Below, piece by piece: positions 57,391 through 64,000 of a DNA stretch of 64,000 nucleotides. The stretch spans positions 33,029 to 97,028 of the forward strand of contig JABANP010000177.1 in NCBI GenBank assembly GCA_013115135.1, in the 5' to 3' direction. The notes beneath the pieces were generated by a model that saw nothing but the letters and a program-made list of their open reading frames with translations, did no database searches and had not been told where the DNA came from. The DNA comes from Perkinsus olseni. Its lineage: Eukaryota; Perkinsozoa; Perkinsida; Perkinsidae. A program made the position numbers and the translations under genes. Position 1 is the stretch's first letter; the number at the start of each line of letters is the position of its first letter.

Positions 57391-60300
57391 TCATGCCTCT
57401 TGCCCTTCACGAAGCCGGAAGGCCTTCGCGTACCCCAAGACGGGCTCCCAGGCACCAGTCGAGCGACCTTCCCAGTAGGTATCAGCATCACCTTCTGGTA
57501 GTACTAATGACGCAGAGATGTTGGACAAGTATCTGTGCAGCAGCAGGTGACGACAAGGTGACGCTGCTGTAAAGGTGGTACTCCTGTAGGCCCTCTGAGA
57601 CCACAGTGTCCACAGGGCGGACCAGGCCAGTGATCTCGCCTGCCTGCTGAGCGACGCGTTTGTACATGCATACCGCTAATAGACGCAACATGGAGAGATC
57701 AACGCCTTTACGAGCATCGGCTAGGACGGTGTCCAACTGAGAAGGGGGCTTGCAACGCATACCATACCTTTCCCTACTCACCGATGACACCAGAGTATCA
57801 GCCTCGTTGCTGTTACTGTCTTGAACGCCCTTCCGCTCCTCATCAGATGACGACTGCCCACTGCTGCTAGCGATACCAGTAGCGGCGAAGCGACGTAAAG
57901 CTCGCTGCGTCCAAGCGGCCAGGGGCTTGTTAACAATGCTACCCGCACAGTCATCAAGGACCACCAACCTCAACTCGCATACCATCGTACTGCATGTCGA
58001 GAGAAACTCTGACACGTACCTAACACCAGCCAAACTGCTGGTAGTGTTACTGATACGCTACCCTGATCTTGCCTCTCTTGCATTTCCTCAATTATCTCAA
58101 TACTGTCCAAGTGATACCGCAATGATACGAGGAGGCCCTCGCAGCTGTGTAGGGCCGAGCATCGTTCCTTCAGTCCAAACCTATCCACCATGCCTACTCA
58201 TGACGAAGAAGATATTCCCAACCTTTGAACGGGCGGCACGTCGGCGAGGAGGAGTCGGTGGAATCTGCTGCCACTGGCGGCCACCAGCTGCCGTAACTTG
58301 AAAAACTGCCGACTCAGTGTACCTTGACAAGAGCAATCGCCGAAGACGAACAGCAGCAACTCATAGTTACTGTAATGCCTGTAGGCTATGAATTTGTCGT
58401 GGTCCTCGTAAATGGCATGCCTGTCGTTGATGTCGGCCCTGATGTTGTGGCCGCCGCTGACGATCTCATCGAAAGTGGGATGCCGCACTACGAAGAGGCC
58501 GAAGATCTGATGACAGGACTGTGGTCGTAGTGCTAAGGCTAGTGCGGTACTCACGGTGTGGAGGTAGAGCTCAAAAACTTGAGTTACCGCTATGATAATG
58601 TCAAAGTGGACCTGACTGGTGTCAGTCACAGTCCCCAGGGGGGGGGGGGGGTAGTACTACCCACCGGTGGATGAACAACTCCTAGTTGCAGCAGCTCCCC
58701 AATGCGACTGGCTGTGGCTTGTGTTACCATCGGCCATCTTGGTGATATCATAGACGATACTCTGAGGATTGCCAGTTAGAGAGCACCACCATAGAAGGCA
58801 CCTACCCACTAAGATCAGATAGGTCATAGATCGCTGCCTCGATAGACGGCTTTGACAAGACGTTAGCGTCCCCAGCTTCCGCTGGCAGCACTCGGACGCT
58901 TTTAGGTAGCGGTATTAAAGGCTGAGAGGCAGTGCAGATGGTTCCCACTTTTGAGTTGTTGCTGTTGCTTACATCAGAAGACTCCAGTAGCCTCCACGAT
59001 TCCCTCTGTGCTAGAGGCAAGAGATCCTCATCCCAGATCCGCAAGCTGACATCGCGGACAACACTACGAACTATTCGATCCAGTACCTGTAGAAACAGAG
59101 GAAGGCCATGTACATGGAAATGTTCTAAATGAACTACGAGTACACTAAGGTGTGGTATGAACCTTACCTCAACCGCGGGGCCCGAGACGTCGCCAACAGC
59201 CATACTCGCGTGGTTGAATACTCTAATCAAACCACATATATCAGATACTGTACGGAGAGGACAACCTGGCACAGTAATGATGGCGATGGCTCCGCTAGGA
59301 GGCGATACACCGCACGGCTAGCCACTGAGCGCTAGTCACTACGGGCTGGAGTAAGCAAAGCAAAGTCGAAGGCGCGGCTTACTGATGAGGCAGTTGAGGG
59401 ACTCCAATAGTAATCGTAACTGCTCGTAGACCCTTTCCAGTATCAACTCCCGACGGGCAGTGAGTTCCGCAGATAGATTGTTGACGAACTCGATTAGCTG
59501 CGAGTCCTCTATACCATTACATCCCTAACGTACAATTCTTTACAGGAGGAGCCAGCGTCGAGGGCAGTCTTCCTTACATCAAAGCTTTCATGCCATTCAA
59601 CTAGCCTATCGTATCGTATAATAAGAGTAAGGAACACTTCTAGCCTACAACCAACATTCTCTCATACAAATACGACCACGGGGTGATACTACAGTCTATG
59701 CAGGAAATGCGCTAGTTCTTGAGGGTCTAGTAGCTGACACAGCTCGGTGACCGGCATTGCCTTGCGACCAGTGTAAGCAGACTCGTCCATATCCCGCCCT
59801 CCCCGATTGGTAGCAGCGAGCAGGCACTGGCGGGCTATGGTGACAACCTGGAAAACGGCAGTCGTTACCTCATCGGAGAGGTGCTGGAGCCCACCAGGTT
59901 GCAGAAATTAGAGCACATGTCGGCTGCGGGGTTGATATTAGTTGAAACGGCGTCATTGTAGGACATGATGAGTTGCCAGTACCTTTGAGCCGAGATGTGG
60001 CGGAGGAGTGGTATTAACCACTACCCTGATAGCGTTTCTACGTAACCTTCTCGAACATCGCTAAGATCATCTACTATGGCCAATGGCCTCAGTCTCTCAC
60101 ACAAGGTCGATCTTATTGACGCCAGTAATACCGAAGGATGAGCCTAAGCCAAGCAGCGTGGAGGGTGCCTAGCAATGGGGTGTAGTTAGGATACCAAATC
60201 ATTATCTCCCGCCTTCTTCATCCAAGAGGGTAGCTCTATCCCGGTGTCGAGGAGCTGATGTAGTTCCAAGGCAGCATGGATCGAGTCAGTAATACTCGAC

Positions 60301-61428
60301 GCTACTCGATACGCCTTGTAGGCTTGAGAGACCCTCGACACCTCGATGAGCTGCCAACAACAACACCAAGGAACGAGGTGGCTCATCATCAGCCCACTAC
60401 GGCCTGCATGCTACAGCCGACTACGGCACAATAATGGGCGACGTCTGTTTTCTACCCAAGCCAGCCTTCGAAAGTATTGCACACACCCACCGTACGTCCC
60501 CCAAGAGCGTATCAAGAACAGCCTATTACCCGTCTCTTGACTAATATAAGCCTATGCCTCCTCCGTGCCAATGCTAGTGTCCTACTGGGGCTCAGCACTC
60601 TCTCCTCTACAAGACCCCGTAGCGGCCGACGGGAGTTCACTGCAGCTGCCAGGGCCAAGCACACCTGAACTACCGTCGTAGGTAACCCACAGCAAGCCGT
60701 ATGGACTCCTAGGAATTGAAGGGGATTTCGGTGGCCCTTGCGCTCAACACAGATAGTCCAACAGCAGGTTTAGTAGTACCTCTCTCGTTGCTGCTTCTAT
60801 GATGCCATCCCCCTTTGCCAACAAGTCCCTCCGTTTGTTCAGCTCCTGCCCCAACCTGTCCTTCAAAGCCTTCTCCCAGCGTTCACACTGGCTGATGCGA
60901 TCCCTTAACATGGTCATATCCACTACCACATCCTCGTCAAGATCTAGCATTGTAGACAGCTCAGCTACTAGGGACCTACCCAGCAGGCCCTATACCACCG
61001 CTGATCGTGACTACTACTACCTCTTATAACACCATCCACCTTCGTCCTCAGCTGACTGTCTATAACAGGGGTCCGTCAGAGGGTCAACAGGAAGGAAGTG
61101 TTCCGGTATATCTAGCTCAGCAATGTGTAGTAATGCTGGGGACTCTCTGGGCATCACAGAGGATGATGATGCAACTGTATGAGGACTCGCAACAATGACA
61201 CGAGGCCTCATATGTATGTATCGATCCATCTCCCCAAGTTCCATAAGCCGCCCTTCATTTACTGAGACTTGCCCCACAATTACTCATGCCCGCCCCAAAA
61301 TTACTCATGTCCGCCCCTAAATTACTCATGTCCGCCCCAAAATTACTCATGTCCGCCCCAAAATTACTCATGCCCGCCCCAAAATTACTCATAGTTGCCC
61401 CTAAATAAGACAGTATTCTCTCGTGCAT
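57391..61428 (-). CDS. Large unrecognised multi-exon protein
   Basis: At least eight coding stretches on the minus strand share a helical, Leu-rich character. The predicted start is MHERILSYLGATM (61428), followed by an intron holding the 21-bp repeats and then NEGRLMELGEMDRYIHMRPR. Later segments are MLRDRISQCERWEKALKDRL (about 60915), LHQLLDTGIELPSWMKKAGD (60250), ARQCLLAATNRGGRDMDESA (59840), LIEFVNNLSAELTARRELIL (59495), LQVLDRIVRSVVRDVSLRIW (59095), SQLDTVLADARKGVDLSMLR (57740) and a last exon from 57532 ending LGYAKAFRLREGQEA. It could be a tethering or scaffold protein, but no domain is named with confidence. Exon joins are partial. Confidence 0.5.
58638..58651. repeat. G14 homopolymer
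   Basis: Fourteen consecutive G on the + strand (C on the coding strand) lie in a probable intron of the large minus-strand gene. It is a likely site of length errors. Confidence 0.85.
61267..61401. repeat. 21-bp minisatellite, six copies
   Basis: The TTACTCAT core recurs every 21 bp at about 61280, 61301, 61322, 61343, 61364 and 61385, with GCCCCAAAA or GCCCCTAAA between. On the minus strand it reads as MSNFGAD heptads, but each unit also holds ATGAGTAATT, a usable 5' splice donor. Confidence 0.9.
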
Positions 61429-61886
61429 CTCGGAGGGTCGGGAGATCTGAACTGAAGGTCCCCAACATCGAAATGTCCAGACAGGCCCATATCTCACGCC
61501 ATCATAGTACTGGGCTCAACTCCAACAAGACCATAGGGACGCACAAGTCGTGTGACGTGGTCTCCGCGGCGCGGTCTCGCTAGCCTATCGATCATGCGCT
61601 GACGCATTGTGTAGCGTGAAGGTGTATTAGATAGCAAGATTCACTACTACATCACCGTCATAATCATCATCATGATTCGACGGAGCTGCTCTCAGTCTAG
61701 CGCAGCGAACGAGCATATTCCCAACCACCTACAGTTCCCGCTGCTGCACCTAGGGCTGTTTCTTGTCGTTGGGCTGGTTTCGTTGTGAACGTAGTTTCAT
61801 TAAGGTTTCACTCGCGACTCGTGTAATCTGCCATATCCCACCTTATTAACTCTTCTCACTAAAAACTGCAGTAATGTATTATTTAA
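61402..61886. other. Divergent upstream region
   Basis: The divergent starts of the large minus gene and the 61.9-kb plus gene face each other here. No TATA-like or other element is assigned. Confidence 0.35.
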
Positions 61887-62654
61887 ATGCCCCCATCACC
61901 CGACCCTCCCTGCGACACAAGGATCTCATATGAGACCAAGCAACCTCAGTCTAGCAGCAGCACTAACAGCAGATCGAAAACCACCACCGCTACTGACGAT
62001 GATAGAGGAGGGGAAGGGAGAGGTACTAGGTGGCAGCTGTATACTACTAGGGGGCATCTGAGTGTTGGGATTAGATCCACCGATAGTGACTCTGTCACGG
62101 CATCTAATGGCGGACTATCGTGATGAGTCTTATGAAAATGCAGCAGCTGGTGGGGATGGTCATGGGGGGCAGGGGTGAGCGTGTGGTTGTTGATCGTACA
62201 TAGCCCGTCTACTAGACACCATCAGTTACATCACAGCCGAGTTCGACAGTGAGTTCGATAGTGACTCTGAAGCTAGCGACTCTTCGGCAACACCCAAACA
62301 CGATGTTGATGATGGTCCGAGACACGTCTCGAAGATACTATCACCAGACGTAGTTCCGCGAAGTAGTGTTGAGGACTCGAGTCAAGGCAATATGCCGTCT
62401 ATGGTTGCCACCAGGCCATCAGCCGCCACCGGGTAGTGCAGTGGTCCCCATGCAGCGGCCCAATTTCTCTATTCAGGACCCAACCTTCATTATGGTTGGA
62501 CCTGTCGGATATGTTGCGGGAGGCGACGTCTCTCGTGGACGGGTTGGTACAGCAGGCAAAGGGCTTCCAATTTCCCGAGTCATGCCAGCGGAATACCTAT
62601 CATGTACCAACACCAAAGCACAGCGACGAACAGAGACAGGAGTCCCGACGGTAG
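61887..62654 (+). CDS. Hypothetical acidic low-complexity protein
   Basis: From the ATG at 61887 (MPPSPDPPCDTRISYETKQP) a Ser/Thr-rich exon ends near 62021. It joins in phase to DPPIVTLSRHLMADYRDESY, then to an acidic exon (EFDSDSEASDSSATP), and after an intron at about 62433-62478 to LWLDLSDMLREATSLVDGLV and a stop at 62654. The phases agree, but support is only composition and splice sites. No family is recognised. Confidence 0.4.
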
Positions 62655-62819
62655 TAGAAGCAGCGGGAGGCCGGAGAGTTGCTGTTTCCTGGATGTTAAT
62701 ACCAATCACCACTGCTGCGTGTACTATCATTTTGTTAAGATTTTCCATCATCAGCGTGGGACCTTGCGTGAAGCTGAGCGCGACGCTGACCTCCGTCTTC
62801 GCAGTCTTTTCTTTCCGCC

Positions 62820-64000
62820 ATGCCAGTGGCATCATCACCTCGTTTTCTCTTCTTCCTGCTACCACTACTAATATGCAGTATCGAAGGCAAAGGCTCTCCT
62901 CACGCCTACATACAGGTCCTTCCTGAGGACTACCCCCAAACTGCTAGGGACGATCAGATATTCCTCTGCCCCTACGACGCCCTTCCCAGTGATCTTGGAC
63001 CCTGGCCAGCGGAGTCTATTATGATAAATGGCTCGGCGTGCATGGATCGACGAGAGTTCGGTCTGTTCCATAACCAGGAGACTGCTCTGGAGTGCTATTC
63101 TCATGTTACTGATGATGTCACTAAAATCATGGACCAACTCGAGATGCCCGTATTCTTGGTATCTGGATCCCTACTAGGCTGGTACAGGCATAATCAATCT
63201 CAAATCCCCTGGGACCTGGACGCGGACGTGGGGCTGATGCGAGATGATTGTGATGCTTCCTTCAAGCGGTATGGCGGTGATTTTGATAACATACTGGATC
63301 TACTTCAGAATAAGATGGGACCGGGTTATCATATAGCTGCCCGTCAAACTGGAGTTGGCAATGAGCTGCCTAGCGATTCCTTTCTTGGGTGCAATACTGA
63401 TGAGTTCTATGTGAGGACAGACTACAAAGGCCAAACTTGCCATGTTGATGTGTGGATGTTGTCACAACAGGACAAGTGGTCAGCTGACTCCAATCAGAAG
63501 TGCAAGTGTCCGGACTCGGTCCCCTTCCCTAGAGTGTGTCGATGGCCCGATGCTTGCAACACAGTATCCGATCTAGTGCCTCCGACCTGGTCCACCCAAA
63601 CTGGTGGTAATTTCACAGCGCAGGTTATGGTCCCTAACAAGCCTATAGACGTCCTCCAGAATGAATACGGTAACATCGCCCTCTACAACATGAAGCGCGT
63701 TCCTGCTAACTACAACTTCCATGATTATGCCTTGGTCGTCGGTGACCCTCTGGACTGGGACTCAGTCCATTCCACCACTTACCCCCCTATCCTTTGGGAT
63801 GAGCCTGGTAACCCTCTGTTCCGGTCGATTTTTGGTACTTCAATCCGAGAAAGGACTGTCCTAGACATTTGTATTGGCGTAGTGCTTTGTGTACTACTCG
63901 TACTCATATGCTGCTTGATAGCCTACTGCATCATCAAGCGTAAGAGAGCTGAGCATGTTTCTTATACCAGCTTGGAGATGCAACCCACGACACCCGCCGC
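62820..64000 (+). CDS. LicD/fukutin-family-like protein with signal peptide and C-terminal membrane anchor (3' truncated)
   Basis: One uninterrupted frame from the ATG at 62820 to the window edge (more than 390 codons). It begins with a signal peptide (RFLFFLLPLLICSIEG). The LicD landmark follows: MPVFLVSGSLLGWYRHNQSQ then IPWDLDADVGLM, with the Asp-x-Asp residues expected for a nucleotidyltransferase-fold phosphosugar or phosphocholine transferase. Later come Cys-rich segments, WPDACNTVSDLVPPTW and, near the edge, a hydrophobic span (IGVVLCVLLVLICCLIAYCI) followed by KRKRAEH. The layout is a lumenal enzyme with a type I anchor, probably in the Golgi or at the surface. The lack of introns over 1.2 kb contrasts with every large gene nearby. 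Confidence 0.75.
   Translation, partial: MPVASSPRFLFFLLPLLICSIEGKGSPHAYIQVLPEDYPQTARDDQIFLCPYDALPSDLGPWPAESIMINGSACMDRREFGLFHNQETALECYSHVTDDVTKIMDQLEMPVFLVSGSLLGWYRHNQSQIPWDLDADVGLMRDDCDASFKRYGGDFDNILDLLQNKMGPGYHIAARQTGVGNELPSDSFLGCNTDEFYVRTDYKGQTCHVDVWMLSQQDKWSADSNQKCKCPDSVPFPRVCRWPDACNTVSDLVPPTWSTQTGGNFTAQVMVPNKPIDVLQNEYGNIALYNMKRVPANYNFHDYALVVGDPLDWDSVHSTTYPPILWDEPGNPLFRSIFGTSIRERTVLDICIGVVLCVLLVLICCLIAYCIIKRKRAEHVSYTSLEMQPTTPA

Noticed and set aside
61267..61401. Regular repeats that might suggest a CRISPR array
   Set aside because: The unit is 21 bp with no unique spacers, the host is eukaryotic and no cas genes are near. It is a minisatellite.

Overview
The window is nuclear DNA of a protist. 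Its genes are split by many short GT-AG introns (mostly about 35-80 bp), intergenic gaps are tight, base composition is near 50% GC, and there is one eukaryotic tRNA-Pro gene. Typical eukaryotic families (SmE, TMEM245-like, OXR1/TLDc, calcineurin-B-like EF-hands) sit beside bacterial-flavoured ones (YccF, a phytochelatin-synthase core, a galactokinase with a GNHTDYNEG signature) and beside lineage-specific secreted proteins. A Perkinsus-like alveolate is my best guess. That is inference, because no taxonomic marker was checked.

Layout. 1-2.3 kb: 3' part of a coiled-coil gene (+). 2.3-12.4 kb: gene-poor and repeat-rich. It holds a non-autonomous hAT-like element with an 8-bp target duplication, a decayed second copy of the EF-hand gene's 5' region, an inverted segmental duplication (5.5-7.5 kb against 10.3-12.4 kb) carrying a decayed coding unit, and a small secreted cysteine-rich ORF. 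12.7-24.3 kb (+): five-EF-hand protein, HAD-like protein, an unresolved stretch, phytochelatin-synthase-like protein, OXR1-like GRAM/TLDc protein. 25.4-35.3 kb (+): SmE, YccF protein, tRNA-Pro (minus), galactokinase, TMEM245-like membrane protein. 35.3-52.8 kb: a cluster of secreted-protein genes, all on the minus strand. It has three PI-PLC X-domain paralogues and two copies of an unrecognised secreted family, with flanking DNA duplicated along with them. A coiled-coil/GAF protein gene (+) sits among them. 54.9-61.4 kb (minus): a membrane-anchored coiled-coil protein and a large unrecognised multi-exon gene whose first intron seems to contain a 21-bp minisatellite. 61.9-64 kb (+): an acidic hypothetical gene and an intronless secreted/type I membrane LicD-like protein that runs off the edge.

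How the genes relate. No operons are expected. Housekeeping genes are packed on one strand with 100-1000 bp gaps. The secreted PI-PLC and companion family have expanded by local duplication: PLC1 and PLC2 sit in a tandem 2.7-kb repeat, and the companion family is a flank-and-gene duplication about 7 kb apart. Many single-frame ORFs begin at artificial starts. I rebuilt exon joins from splice sites and reading phase, and report them where the phases agree. Exon joins are predictions, not transcript evidence.
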